From NCBI RefSeq assembly GCF_036607905.1, contig NZ_CP144555.1, forward strand, positions 310,001 through 374,000: 64,000 nt of DNA. The letters run 5' to 3'. Below the pieces are notes generated by a model. The model did no database searches and was not told the origin of the DNA. It saw nothing but the letters and a program-made list of their open reading frames with translations. The first letter of the stretch is position 1, and each line of letters starts with the position of its first letter. Below, piece after piece: positions 43,880-54,100 of the stretch. Position numbers and translations under genes: made by a program. The stretch comes from Streptomyces sp. SCSIO 75703 (GTDB taxonomy: Bacteria; Actinomycetota; Actinomycetes; Streptomycetales; Streptomycetaceae).

Positions 43880-45225
43880 TTCGCCTCCTCCGACTCCAGG
43901 GCGGTGCGCAGCATGTCGAGCCAGTAGCCGTGCTGGATGGGGTAGAGGCCCTCGTCCTCGGTGCACACGCCGCTGGCGATCGGGTTGATGCCGATCTTCT
44001 TGGCGTCCTCGTCGGGGCCGTCGATCTGGTGCACGGCGCCGCGGCTGAGGTCGTTCCAGGGCATGGACTCGGCGAGGTAGGTCATCTGGCAGGAGCGGAA
44101 CTCCTCCAGGTCGTCCGGCGTGGCCATGCCGGTGGCGTTGAAGAAGTCCTCGTACTGCCGGATGCGGCGGGCGCGGGCCTCGGCCGGCTCGCCCTTGGGG
44201 GCGATGCAGTAGATGGTGACCTCGGTCCTGTCGACGGATATGGGCCGGAAGTGCCGGATCTGGGAGCTGAACTGGTCCATCAGGTAGACGTTCGGGTACA
44301 GGCACAGATTCCGGGAGACGCCGATCATCCAGTCGGCCTTCTCTTCCCCGAACTCGGCGGCCAGTTCGTCCCGCTTCTCGTACAGCGGCCGGTTGGCGGG
44401 GTCCAGCCACTTGGTCCACAGCAGCAGATGGCCGTGGTCGAAGGAGTAGAAACCGCCCTTCTGCTTGGACCAGCCGCCCGCGTCCATCGTCTTCGCGTCG
44501 TTCTTCGACTCGCCCGAGGTGCGGCGGGCCTGGGTGGCGGCGTAGTTCCAGTGAGTGGCGGAGACGTGGTAGCCGTCGGCGCCGTTCTCCGCCTGCAGCT
44601 TCCAGTTGCCGTCGTAGTAGTACGTCGACGAGCCGCGCAGCACCTCCATGCCCTCCGGCGACTGGTCGACGATCATGTCGATGACGACCGCCGCATCCCC
44701 CAGGTGTGCGGTGAGCGGCTTGACGTCCGGGTTCAGGCTGCCGAACAGGAACCCGCGGTAGGACGCGAAGCGGGCGACCTTCTTCAGGTCGTGCGAACCG
44801 TCGGTGTGGAACTGCTCCGGGTAGCCGGCCTCGCGCGGGTCCTTCACCTTCAGCAGCCGTCCGCTGTTGCTGAACGTCCATCCGTGGAAGGGGCAGGTGA
44901 AGGTGGTGCGGTTGTCCGTCTTCCTGCGGCAGAGCATCGCGCCGCGGTGGCTGCACGCGTTGATCAGGCAGTGCAACTCGCCCTGTTTGTCGCGGGAGAT
45001 GACGACGGGCTGACGGCCGATGTACGTCGTGAAGTAGTCCCCGGCCTCGGGGATCTGACTCTCGTGCGCAAGGTAGACCCAGTTCCCCTCGAAGATGTGC
45101 TTCATCTCCAGCTCGAAGAGCTCCTCGTCGGTGAAGACACTGCGTCGGACCCGGTGAACACCGTTGTCCGGGTCGTCCACGAGGGCGTCTTCGAGGATGG
45201 ACCGCGCACGGCTGAAGTCGGCCAT
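43876..45225 (-). CDS. benA: Benzoate 1,2-dioxygenase large subunit BenA
   Basis: 449 residues, normal length. The Rieske cluster ligands are CSHRG and CPFHGW (C-x-H, then C-x2-H); the mononuclear iron site is [15 protein letters not shown] with a later Asp. It dioxygenates benzoate to the cis-diol. First gene of benABCD with AGGGAGGGGAA before ATG 45225. The upstream region holds an inverted repeat of GGGTATTGA half-sites (45353-45383) that is a likely regulator site. Confidence 0.95.
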   Translation of the reverse strand: MADFSRARSILEDALVDDPDNGVHRVRRSVFTDEELFELEMKHIFEGNWVYLAHESQIPEAGDYFTTYIGRQPVVISRDKQGELHCLINACSHRGAMLCRRKTDNRTTFTCPFHGWTFSNSGRLLKVKDPREAGYPEQFHTDGSHDLKKVARFASYRGFLFGSLNPDVKPLTAHLGDAAVVIDMIVDQSPEGMEVLRGSSTYYYDGNWKLQAENGADGYHVSATHWNYAATQARRTSGESKNDAKTMDAGGWSKQKGGFYSFDHGHLLLWTKWLDPANRPLYEKRDELAAEFGEEKADWMIGVSRNLCLYPNVYLMDQFSSQIRHFRPISVDRTEVTIYCIAPKGEPAEARARRIRQYEDFFNATGMATPDDLEEFRSCQMTYLAESMPWNDLSRGAVHQIDGPDEDAKKIGINPIASGVCTEDEGLYPIQHGYWLDMLRTALESEEAK

Positions 45226-45352
45226 GTTCCCCTCCCTTTCACCTCGACCGAGCCGGCCGACCTGGTCGGCGGCTTCATTGCCATTGCTTTGCAGCACCAT
45301 GACAGCGCGGTGAAGAGTCGGCCCCAGACATTCCCCCAGGCTTGACCCAGGG

Positions 45353-45400
45353 GGGTATTGATATCGGCACCCTCTCAATACCCGCGAACCAGGTATTGGT
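45353..45400. promoter_or_regulatory. Operator-like repeats upstream of benA
   Basis: GGGTATTGA (45353-45361) and its inverted copy TCAATACCC (45375-45383) are separated by 13 bp; a third half GGTATTGGT is at 45392-45400. The block lies 128-175 bp before benA. Confidence 0.6.
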
Positions 45401-46390
45401 AGCCCATGCGGTTCCCTCCCTACACTGAAGCGCATTCGAGGGCCCCGACAGGAAAGGGGCAGCCCGAGGGAAACCAGGCACGTTCGGCATTTCGCGGCCG
45501 TCGCCGACACGCGTCATTTCGTGAAAACCGTGGAACGCCCGCACATGGCCCACCCCGCTCCCCGGCCCATCCGCCGTCCGGGGACGGAACTGGCGTGGAC
45601 CCGCCCACCCGCACGACCCGGCCTGGGGGTGACCGGCCCCCGCGTCGGCGCGGGCAAGGAGTTCGCCCGGGTCGTACGTGACCGTGGGGCTGATCCCAGG
45701 GCACGCTGCGCGCCGCGGCGCCGGCCTCCCCGCCTTCTCCACCCCGGCCGGCGGGGGCCCGCGCCTCGCCCCTCCGCCCTGAACGCCGAGGGAAACCCCC
45801 ACCGGAGCCGCCGCACCCCCGTCGGCTCTCCCTGCGGCCGCAGGCTGTCCGGCGCTCCGCGCTCCCACCGAGGCCGACCCGATCGGCTACCCCGCCTGCT
45901 GCGACCCCCTTCGCAGCGCACGATCCGCGGCCCGGACCGGCCGGGGATCACCGCCACACCCTCGTCGTCGGGGGCGCCCACGGCGTCGTGACCACCCCCG
46001 GTGGAGCACGCCCAGGGACCGGCCGGGGTGTCCCGAACGCCGTCCTGGGGTCATCGCCCGCGGTCATCGCGCCGTGGAACAGCCCCGGCCCCGCGGACCG
46101 CGCTCACCACCCGTCTGCCCGACGTCCGCCACGCGCTCCGGTGCCCCGCCGCAGAGGCGTCCTCGACAAGGCACGCCTCGTCGGAAAGGGCCTTCCTGGC
46201 CCGTCCCGCTCATCGCGCGGGTCGCGCGCGACCTCGCACCGCTGAAACGCCTGCCTTCCCGACTCCGGGCCGCACTCCGCTCAGCCGTCGTCCCGCGAAC
46301 GGGCGGCCAGCGGGACGCAGCGCCCGACCGCCCGCCCACCGGTCACCGGTCGCCGGTCGCCGGTCGCCGGGAATCAGGCGTTGCCCCAGG
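45401..46390. other. 990-bp region without a recognised gene
   Basis: Open frames here show no domain, ribosome site or consistent codon pattern. It marks the border between the ben locus and the decayed island. Near its end is a short tandem repeat (46341-46370). Confidence 0.5.
46341..46370. repeat. Tandem 7-mer repeat GGTCGCC x4
   Basis: One GGTCACC followed by three GGTCGCC units in direct tandem (46341-46368), then GG. It ends 42 bp before the CRISPR-like repeat. Confidence 0.8.
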
Positions 46391-46412
46391 TCAGCGGCCC
46401 CTCCCCCGCGGC

Positions 46413-46440
46413 GAGCTACCCCCGCATGCGCGGGGACGAC
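46413..46440 (-). repeat. Single 28-nt type I-E CRISPR-like repeat
   Basis: The 28 nt have the length and form of actinobacterial type I-E repeats: on the minus strand they start GTCGTCCCCGCGCATGCG and end GGGGGTAGCTC, with the CCCCGC/GCGGGG stem. No second copy and no cas gene is in the window, so it is a remnant or chance match, not an array. Confidence 0.4.
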
Positions 46441-47354
46441 CCTCCCGGCCCTTGTCCGGCGGTGCGGCAGTGGGCTCGGCGCCGACCCCCGCCGGGACCG
46501 CAGGCGCGGCCTGCTCCTCGTCCTTGACCGGGTCGATGCGGTCAGGGCGGTCCAGCGGGCTGTCGAGACCTTCCTCGTCCACGACCGAAGTGTGCACGTT
46601 GAGGGCGTCGGCGTACTGGGCGGTGATGCGCTCCCACACCGCCGGCGAAGGCCCCGGCCGACGCTCCCCGGCCATCCCGCCGGGGAGGGCCGAGGCGTCG
46701 ATCAGGGCGTGCCGCGCCTCGGCCGGTGTGAGCCCCGCGGCCCTCATCAGCGCCACGCACTGACTGGTGACCTCGGTGAGGGTGGGCCGGTCCTCCGGAG
46801 CATGCGCGAGCATCGCGGTGACCAGCGGGGCGAGCGCCCCGGGCAGCCCGGAGAGGTCCGGCGCCTGGGTCTCGTCGGTCACCTTGGCCACGATCGCCGG
46901 CCAGCCGTTGCCCTCGTACGGGTAGTGGCCGGTCGCCGCGTACAGCAGGACCATGCCCAAGCCGTACACGTCGGCCGGCGCCTTCACCCGGGAGCGGCCG
47001 AACGCCTGCTCCGGCGGCATGCAGCGCACCGTGCCGACGATCACGCCTTCCTGGGTGAGCGTGTCCTTGCCCGCGTCCATGAACGCCCCGAGCCCGAAGT
47101 CGATCAGGATCGGGCCGTACTCGCCGAGCATGACATTCTGCGGCTTGAGGTCGCGGTGCAGCAGGTCGACGGCGTGCACCGCCTCCAGGCCCTCGGCGAG
47201 CAGCGCGCCGAGGCTGGCCACCAGAGGCACCGGCAGGGTCCCGGCGTTCTCCACCTGCTCCAGGACGGTACGGCCGGGCACGTACTCCACGGCCATCCAC
47301 GGCGGTCGGCATACGGATCGGCGTCGAGGAAGCGTGCCACCCGGTTGGTCCCTA

Positions 47355-48477
47355 CTGACCTGAGTCGGAGATTCGTCGTTGGTTGGGTATGAGTCGTCCG
47401 GGTCCGAAGATTCCGCCGCTGTCGGTGACTGATGCCCAACGAGCCGCGCTGGAGGGCTGGGTCCGTCGTCGCACGACGGCCCAGGCTCTGGCCTTGCGGT
47501 CGCGGATCGTGCTGGAGTGCGCCGAGGGGTACTCGATCATGGAGGTGTCCCGCCGGCTGAGGGTCAGTCCGGACACGGTCCGCACCTGGCGGCGCCGCTT
47601 CCTCGAACGAGGCCTGGACGGCCTGTGTGACGATCCGCGTCCGGGCGTCCCGCGCAAGATCACTGACGCGGATGTCGAGCGGGTCATCGTCAAGACGCTT
47701 GAGGAGAAGCCGAAGAACGCCACCCATTGGTCGACCAGATCGATGGCGGCCGCCACCGGGATGTCGCAGTCGACGATCTCGCGGATCTGGCGGGCGTTCG
47801 CCCTGGCCCCGCACCGCTCACAGACCTTCAAGCTGTCCACCGACCCGCTGTTCGTCGACAAGGTCCGCGACGTCGTCGGCCTCTACCTCGACCCGCCGGA
47901 GAAGGCCCTGGTCCTCTGCGTGGACGAGAAGTCCCAGATCCAGGCCCTGGACCGCTCCCAGCCGGTCCTGCCGATGATGCCCGGGGTCCCTGAACGCCGC
48001 AGCCACGACTACGTCCGAGCGGGCACGACCACCCTGTTCGCCGCCCTGGAACTGGCGACCGGAAAAGTCATCGGCTCGCTCCACCGCCGCCACCGGGCCG
48101 TCGAGTTCAAGAAGTTCCTGGCCGAGCTCGACAGGGAAGTCCCCGCCGGCCTGCAGGTCCACCTGATCCTCGACAACTACGCGACGCACAAGACGCCCGA
48201 GATCAAGAAGTGGCTGCTGGCCCACCCGCGCTTCCACCTGCACTTCACACCTACCAGCGCGTCGTGGCTGAACCTGGTCGAGCGGTGGTTCGCCGAACTC
48301 ACACAGAAGAAGCTCAAGCGCGGCGTCCACCGCTCCGTCCAGGCTCTCGAACGCGATATCCGGGCCTGGCTGGCCGACTGGAACGACCAACCCAGGCCCT
48401 TCATCTGGACCAAAACGGCCGACGAAATCCTCGACAAAGTCGCCGCCTACTGCCACCGAATCTCTGACTCAGGTCAC
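47355..48477 (+). mobile_element. IS630-family insertion sequence, 1,123 bp
   Basis: Terminal inverted repeats TGACCTGAGTCGGAGATTCG (47356-47375) and the inverted copy at 48457-48476 differ at one of 20 positions. Direct TA at 47353-47354 and 48478-48479 are the target duplication typical of IS630/Tc1. It carries one transposase gene and lies antisense in a kinase gene. Confidence 0.92.
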
Positions 48478-48585
48478 TACGACCTTCCGGGCAATCAGTG
48501 CCTCTTTCTCGAAGCGCGCTCTGGTCGCCTGGTCGAGCCTGTCGTTCCTGATCACCTTCACCGCGACCGGGTCACCACCGGGTGA
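47389..48585 (+). CDS. IS630-family transposase with read-through C-terminal tail
   Basis: 398 residues from ATG 47389. N-terminal helix-turn-helix (SIMEVSRRLRVSPDTVRTWR) and an IS630 DDE core: D in LCVDEKSQIQALDR, D in LILDNYATHK, E in LNLVERWFAELT. The proper protein ends at ISDSGHY in the right inverted repeat; because the target TA is followed by C (TAC), no stop forms and the frame continues about 35 codons into antisense kinase DNA before TGA at 48583-48585. The element itself looks intact. Confidence 0.9.
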   Translation: MSRPGPKIPPLSVTDAQRAALEGWVRRRTTAQALALRSRIVLECAEGYSIMEVSRRLRVSPDTVRTWRRRFLERGLDGLCDDPRPGVPRKITDADVERVIVKTLEEKPKNATHWSTRSMAAATGMSQSTISRIWRAFALAPHRSQTFKLSTDPLFVDKVRDVVGLYLDPPEKALVLCVDEKSQIQALDRSQPVLPMMPGVPERRSHDYVRAGTTTLFAALELATGKVIGSLHRRHRAVEFKKFLAELDREVPAGLQVHLILDNYATHKTPEIKKWLLAHPRFHLHFTPTSASWLNLVERWFAELTQKKLKRGVHRSVQALERDIRAWLADWNDQPRPFIWTKTADEILDKVAAYCHRISDSGHYDLPGNQCLFLEARSGRLVEPVVPDHLHRDRVTTG

Positions 48586-48880
48586 GTAGGCCAGATAGAC
48601 CTGCCCCATGCCCCCGCACCCAGCTCGCGCTCGACCGTGTACCGGCCGATCTGCGCGGGCACCTCAGTCATCTCCCCCGCGTCACCCTCTCGTGCTGGCC
48701 TGTCCGGGCACGTCACACTTTCGCCGGAGGTTCACCCTATCGCTGCGGTTGGAGTGCCGTCAGGGGTTCCCCTCGCTTGACATGCGCGAATGCGAGGACC
48801 TCGGCCACGATGGCCGTATCCGGGCCAATGCTCCACGTACGCAGTCCCGCATTGCCAGGCGAAAAGGGGGATCCACCAGT

Positions 48881-49046
48881 GAGGATGCCGAGGTCATCGC
48901 GCTCACTGTGGCAGAAGCGCGGCGACTCCTGGCAGCTCGCGCGCCTCGAGATCCCCGCGCCCGCACCCGCGCGCTGAGTTGGTCGCGGTGGCGCCGACGA
49001 CGCCAGGCGGTGGCCCGCCGCTGCCACTATCGCCGTCGTGGGTACT
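48881..49046 (+). pseudogene. C-terminal fragment of a transposase
   Basis: The frame reads IALTVAEARRLLAAR and LSWSRWRRRRQAVARRCHYR, the characteristic basic C-terminus of a Streptomyces transposase group (LTVPEIRRLL ... WSRWRRRHQARARxCHYRRR). No start, catalytic part or inverted repeat remains. It is a leftover of an older insertion. Confidence 0.5.
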
Positions 49047-49152
49047 CCTTCAAGGGGCCTGCGGGCAGAAGCCGTCCGCGACAGCATCCTGCCCGCTACA
49101 CTCCCACCGCTCGATGTTTCCCCACGTCAAGCCACGAAGTACTGCTGGAGTA

Positions 49153-49350
49153 CTAGCCAAGCGCGGCCCGCTCTCGGCCGTCGACAGCAAGGTTCCAGCG
49201 CAGCTTCGCCGCCACCCAGTCGGTGGGATAGGTGCAGCGAGCCTCGGCCAGCGGCGGGGACCAGTCGGTTGGATCCTTGCCTCCCCTGCACCGGTTCGTG
49301 CGCGCGGTCACTGCGAAGGACCGTTCGTCGGGTCCGTCCCCGCGCGACAT
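49153..49350 (-). pseudogene. Remnant of a DUF1524-type HNH endonuclease
   Basis: About 65 codons end in TNRCRGGKDPTDWSPPLAEA, then RCTYPTDWVAAKLRWNLAVD, which matches the C-terminus of actinobacterial DUF1524/HNH proteins (NRSKGDKDPAEWLPP ... RCTYVxxWVxVKxxWGLxVD). The N-terminal part with the HNH core is absent upstream. DUF1524 domains occur in secreted nucleases and in GmrSD restriction enzymes; which one this was cannot be told. Confidence 0.6.
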
Positions 49351-49399
49351 GGATGAACGAACCCCCGTCGCTCGTCAAGGACGGCTCACTCCGAGACTG

Positions 49400-49670
49400 C
49401 TCCGCGTGAGTGGGAGGCGAAACTGCGGGTCCGAGCAGGACGGCCACGGCACCAGGCCCCGCCGGATCAGCCACCCGTACGCGCCGGTGATCCGGGGCTC
49501 GCCGTCGATCTCCGACCGCCGGTCGGTGAGCGGTCGGCCAGCGGCCGCGGCGCGCCACCCTGCTGCGCCAACAGGGCCTCCAGGCGGGCCAGCTCCGTCT
49601 TCGCGGCGGCTTCCACCTGGTCCTGTTGCCAGCCGGACAGCCGCTCCCACCCTTCCGACCCAAGGGTCAG
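49400..49670 (-). pseudogene. Frameshifted remnant of an unknown protein
   Basis: Two minus-strand frames carry protein-like text that joins across one frameshift near 49530-49545: first EGWERLSGWQQDQVEAAAKT and ELARLEALLAQQGGAPRPL, then DRRSEIDGEPRITGAYGWLI and RRGLVP. The overlap of PLADR with PLTDR in the two frames supports one ancestral gene. Family not recognised; style resembles proteins of actinomycete integrative elements. Confidence 0.35.
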
Positions 49671-49709
49671 GGAGTCGGCTCGGAGCAGGCAGGGCTCCGC
49701 AGTGCGGGC

Positions 49710-51104
49710 CTATCGGCGGTTGTCGTCGATGAGTTCGAGGTAGCGGGTGTAGTAGGTGTCGGATTTCTCTCGGTTTCGGATCAGGGTGCCCTCCTCCACG
49801 CGGTAGGTGCGGTCCGGGTCGCCCTTGAATGAGAGCCAGTTGAAGGAGGTGGTCACCCAGGCGTCGTCGAAGAGGAGGATCTTGGCGTGGTTGCTCTTGA
49901 GGCGTGCCACGCGCAGCTTCTCGGGGTATCGCGCAGCGAGGTTGGTGAGCCTTCTGATGGCGTTCGGGTCGGTCCTGTTCTCGCTGTCGTCGTAGCCGTA
50001 GGCGATGTCGACCTTCACACCCCGCTGCAGTCGGCGTTCCAGTTTACCTACGAACGCCGTGGTGACGATCGCGCCGGTGATCCACGGCGAGATGATCAGG
50101 ATGCGTTTCCGGGCGCTGGTGAGGGCTTCGTCGAGGAGCTCGGGGTGCTCGAAGACACCGATTGCGCGGATCTCCTCTGCCTGCGGCTTTTGGGCTTCCG
50201 GCTCTGAGGGGAGGGGTGCCGGGGAGTTGAGCTGGACGGCGGCCTGCTCTGCGCGTTTCTGGGTGACCTCCTGCAGGGGGATCCGGGCCTTTTCGAGGTC
50301 GGGCTCCAGCAGGGGGCGCTCAGGCTCGGGCTCTACGTTGATGCCGAGGCCCTTGGCGCCGCCGAAGCCGATCAGTTCGATCTCGTGGCGGTCGCTCAGT
50401 TCGCCGTCGATGACGACACCGAGCTCGATGTCGACGCGTTCAGCGTCCGCGTAGACGAGGAGCTTGACCGGCAGGACGTGACGGGTCCGGGTCTGGACGA
50501 TGCTTTTGATCTGCAGGACTTCGCGGGTGGTTGTGCCGTTCTCCTGAAGGAGGGTGGTGATCTCCTCGGCGGTCACCTCGCCGTCCTCGACGGGACCGGA
50601 CCGCGCGGCAGGCAGCATGATCATGCCGGCTTCGGTGGCCACGTCCCGGGCGATGGTGCTGCGGCGGCTGTAGGGGGAGGCCCGCCATAGCATCTGGTCA
50701 AAGACGAGGGACTGGCTGACCCGGACCGGGACGATGGCAGCCGCCTTCGTCGCGGTGAAGCGGCCCTTCTCGGTCAGGCGCAGCAGCGGAACGGGCGCTG
50801 TGCCGGGCACGGGAGCGGTCCAGCGCAGGTCGTCGGAGCCGAAGAGGACCGCCAGGGTCTGGTTGACCATGGCGACGTCCAGGCCGAGGAACCCGGCGAT
50901 GGATTCCGGTGTCCTCTCCCCTTGGTCGACGAGCCGCAGGACGTACTCCTCCAGCAGGGGGAGGTCCTTGCTGTCCTGGGCGAGGACCTCGGCGGTGATG
51001 CGGGCGACGGGCAGGGCCGCGTCGACGATACCGACGAGGTCGAAGCCGGTGCGGGCATTTCCGAAGCGGACGGCCAGCAGGCTGTCCTCACTGAACGTTG
51101 GCAT
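49710..51104 (-). CDS. mkoB: MkoB-like PLD-family protein of a Mokosh type I system
   Basis: 464 residues. The first 300 residues have a winged-helix-like part (TPESIAGFLGLDVAMVNQTL) and unassigned beta regions; a charged linker rich in Pro/Glu follows. The C-terminal 150 residues form a phospholipase D-like nuclease domain: ILIISPWITGAIVT, then a single HxK motif SNHAKILLFDDAWVTTSFNW (H406, K408). One HKD motif implies dimeric action. ATG 51104 lies inside the end of the kinase-helicase gene (17-bp overlap), so both are made together. In type I Mokosh, mkoB encodes exactly such a PLD protein next to mkoA. Confidence 0.8.
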   Translation of the reverse strand: MPTFSEDSLLAVRFGNARTGFDLVGIVDAALPVARITAEVLAQDSKDLPLLEEYVLRLVDQGERTPESIAGFLGLDVAMVNQTLAVLFGSDDLRWTAPVPGTAPVPLLRLTEKGRFTATKAAAIVPVRVSQSLVFDQMLWRASPYSRRSTIARDVATEAGMIMLPAARSGPVEDGEVTAEEITTLLQENGTTTREVLQIKSIVQTRTRHVLPVKLLVYADAERVDIELGVVIDGELSDRHEIELIGFGGAKGLGINVEPEPERPLLEPDLEKARIPLQEVTQKRAEQAAVQLNSPAPLPSEPEAQKPQAEEIRAIGVFEHPELLDEALTSARKRILIISPWITGAIVTTAFVGKLERRLQRGVKVDIAYGYDDSENRTDPNAIRRLTNLAARYPEKLRVARLKSNHAKILLFDDAWVTTSFNWLSFKGDPDRTYRVEEGTLIRNREKSDTYYTRYLELIDDNRR

Positions 51105-54100
51105 CGCGGATCTCGCAGTCTTCCGGGTGGCTGCTCATGTAGTCGAGGACGTTGCGCAGGGCGCCGGGTTTGCTGCGGCAGAAGCCGGCGTCTCCTACGA
51201 TGATCAGCCCGAACCGGGCGCGGGAGAGAGCGACGTTGATGCGCCGCCAGTAGGGCTGCCCCAGGAACCCGAACTGGCCGTCGGAGTTGCTGCGGGTCAC
51301 GCAGAAGACCGCGAGGTCGCACTCGCGGCCCTGCACGGCATCGACGGAGAGCACTTCGGGCGTGAAGTGCCTCAGCTTCTTCTTGGCCAGCTGCTTCTTG
51401 AGCGTCTCGACCTGACGGCCGTAGGGCGCGATGACCAGAACCTCCAGAGGCTTGCCGCCGGGCGGCTGGATCGCTCCCTTCCCGATCGCGTAGTCGATGA
51501 TCTCCAGACGTTTCTCCGCGATCTGCGCCTCAAGCCGGTTGGAGACGCTGGTCTCGATGCCGGACCGCTCCGTCTCACGCCGCCCCGGATGAAAGCTGGT
51601 GTCCATCCAGAGCACAGGCCGGTTGATGCCCTTGTACCCCGGCAGCTCGTGCGGATTGGGAGAGAGTAGCTCGTTGTCGTAGAAGCAGCTGCTGATCATG
51701 TTGCCGATGGCAGGCGTCATCCTGTACTGCTCGCGCAGCAGGTGCTTGACCGGCGGCTGTGTATTGTCCGCCAGGTGCTGGAACAGCGTCGTCTGCACGA
51801 TCTCCGGGGTCAGCTGGTGGTCTTCCATGGCCTTGCCGTTGCGCAGCAGGTCCTCGTCGATCGGCGGGAGCTGCCTGGTGTCCCCCACCAGCACCCACCG
51901 CTTCGCGCGGGCCAGCGGGACCAGCGCCTCAGTCGCGGTCGCTTTCGACGCCTCGTCAAAGATGCACAGGTCGAAGTCCAGGGCACGTGCTGCCGGATGC
52001 CCCAAGAAGCCCAGGGCCGTGCCGCCCACCACGTTCCGGGTCCGCAGGAAACTGGCGATCAGGTGCGGGTCGCTGCCGATCCGCTTGAGCCATTCGCCCT
52101 GCAGGCGCAGCAGCCGCATGAGGTCCTGTCCGGGGCCCGCTGCCGGAAACAGGGCCTCGACGGCGTCCCGGCACTCCCGCGCGGTCATGGCCTCGCGCAG
52201 GGTGAGGTCACCGTCCAGGGCGCTCTGGATCTCGGCGACCAGGGCCGCGCGCTGTTCGAGGAGTGTCTCTAGGCGGGCGCCGACGGTGACCGCTTCCTCT
52301 CCCAGTTCCCGCGCGGAGGTGGTGCGGTCGGGCAGAGGCTGAGCGGTCAGTTCCGCGAGCCGGGCCTCGACGTGCGCGAGGTCGGTGGCGACAGCGGCCG
52401 CCTCCTCCAGCAGGAGTGCCGCCTTCAGGTGCCGTGCCTCCAGCTTCTGCCGGGTCGCAACCGCTTCCAGGTGCCTCTCCGCCCGGGCCCGAACGCTCTG
52501 CGTCCACCTCTTGACCTGCCGGTCCAGCAGCAGCGATTGCGCGGCGGGATCGATGCGCGGATCGTCGGGGCGGCCCAGGCGCACCAGGCCGTCGATACCC
52601 GCCTCCTCCAGTCGGCGCAGCGCGTTGTCGATGGCGATGTGGGTCTGGCTGACGATGAGGATCCGTGCGTCCGGCTTGCGGCTGAGGGTCTGCTCGACGA
52701 TCTCCGCAATCACCGTGGTCTTGCCGGTGCCGGGCGGGCCCTCGACCAGCACCAGGTCCTGCGTCCCCAGCGCGCGCACGACGACATCCCGTTTACTCTG
52801 GTCGAGGTCGGCGCGGACCCAGGAGGTGACCTCGGCCGAAGGCAGGACCGGCATCCCCTGCGGATTCTCGATGATCTTGCCCAGATGAGGGTTGCTGCTC
52901 TGCTGGGCGGCGACCGTGGACAGCGCGTCGCGCTGCCGGTTGATGGCGCTCTGGCTGGGGCCGAGGAAGGGCAGCAGATAACCGCGGCGCGGCAGCGTCG
53001 TCTTGGCACGGGTCATCCGGAGCTGGACGGTGTCCTCGGTCCGACCGGTGACGACACCCCGGTCGATGGGCCGGCTGTAGGGGTACTCCACGACCGACCA
53101 CTCGTCACCGATCTCCACCACCGTTTCGGTGGCGCCCAGGCGGAAGGACCGCGTGTACGAGGTGCCCTCCGTCCTGTCGTAGGCGACGGGCTGCCGCCCG
53201 TTCGCTGCGATCTCCTCGCGGGCGTCCAGGACGTGCCGCCAGCCGTCGAAAAGGTCCCCGAGGTTCTGCCGCCGGTCCTCGTGGCCCTTCTCCTCGCGGG
53301 CCTCCACATGCGTTTCGAGGCCCGCCAGCAGCACGTTCAGCCCGCGGTTGGCCGGGTCCTCGCCGGGATCGTAGAAGGTCCAGCTCAGAATCGGATCAAG
53401 CTTGAGCGCAGACTCCCGGCGTTTCGCCAGCCACTCCTCCGGCCGCTCTTCCGCGGACACGATGACGCACCGGTCGGAGTTGTGGTCGTCGCCGACCATG
53501 CGCAGGAACAGCTTCCGGCCGAAGACCCGAACCGTCTCGGTGTCGACCTCTTTCGTGGCCGGGTTCCAGCCGTAGTCGACGTGCACCGTGCCCGAGATGT
53601 CGGACATCACCTCCGACTTGGCACGTGCTATGACCTGGTCGAGGCTCAGTTCCTCTCCCTCCGGCACGGTGACGAGCTTCTCTGCGGCGCTCTTGGTCAT
53701 CTTCAGCCACACCGAGTTGCGCTGCCGCGCGTCCCGGTTGCCGCACCGTCGCTCCGCCTCCAGCAGCTGGTGCTCCAGCACGATGGCGTTGGCCGGCCTC
53801 TTCTGCGGTTCGAGGTCGATGCAGGACTTCAGAATCGCGCGGACATCGGTGTCCATCTCCAGCTCGTCCAGCGCGGACAGCAGTCCGGGGTAGTCGCGGG
53901 CCTTGCTGTTGGACAGGACCTGGATGGCCAGGACGGCGTACGCGTAGACGTCCCTGACCCAGCCGACGCTGCTCTTCTCCAACGGCTTGTACAGGCTGGA
54001 ACCGTAGTCAGCGACCGTGTGGTCCGTCGCGGGCGCCGCTGCCGTCTCCACGACCTTGGCGATCCCGAAGTCGGCGAGCTTGACCGTGCCGTCACTGGTC

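Larger units (their letters stand above)
46391..48671 (-). pseudogene. Ser/Thr protein kinase gene broken by IS630 and two frameshifts
   Basis: The gene began at ATG 48671 (MTEVPAQIGRYTVERELGAG) and its first 64 codons lie at 48480-48671. The IS (47355-48477) splits it; the rest runs from 47354 to 46391 with LLHRDLKPQNVML, LIDFGLGAF and PPEQAFGRS kinase motifs. Joining both sides at one TA restores IARKVVGTNRVARFLDA in frame. Two single-base losses are also seen: in the G run at 48611-48615 (Gly-rich loop) and near 47301-47306. The 3' end runs into a CRISPR-like repeat, so the original C-terminus may be missing too. Sequencing error could explain the indels but not the insertion. Confidence 0.85.

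Noticed and set aside
45521..45991. Protein-coding gene between benA and the kinase remnant
   Set aside because: Frames on both strands are Arg/Pro-rich with no ribosome site or motif; treated as non-coding.
46413..46440. CRISPR array
   Set aside because: Only one repeat-like unit exists and no spacers or cas genes are seen, so it is listed as a lone repeat.
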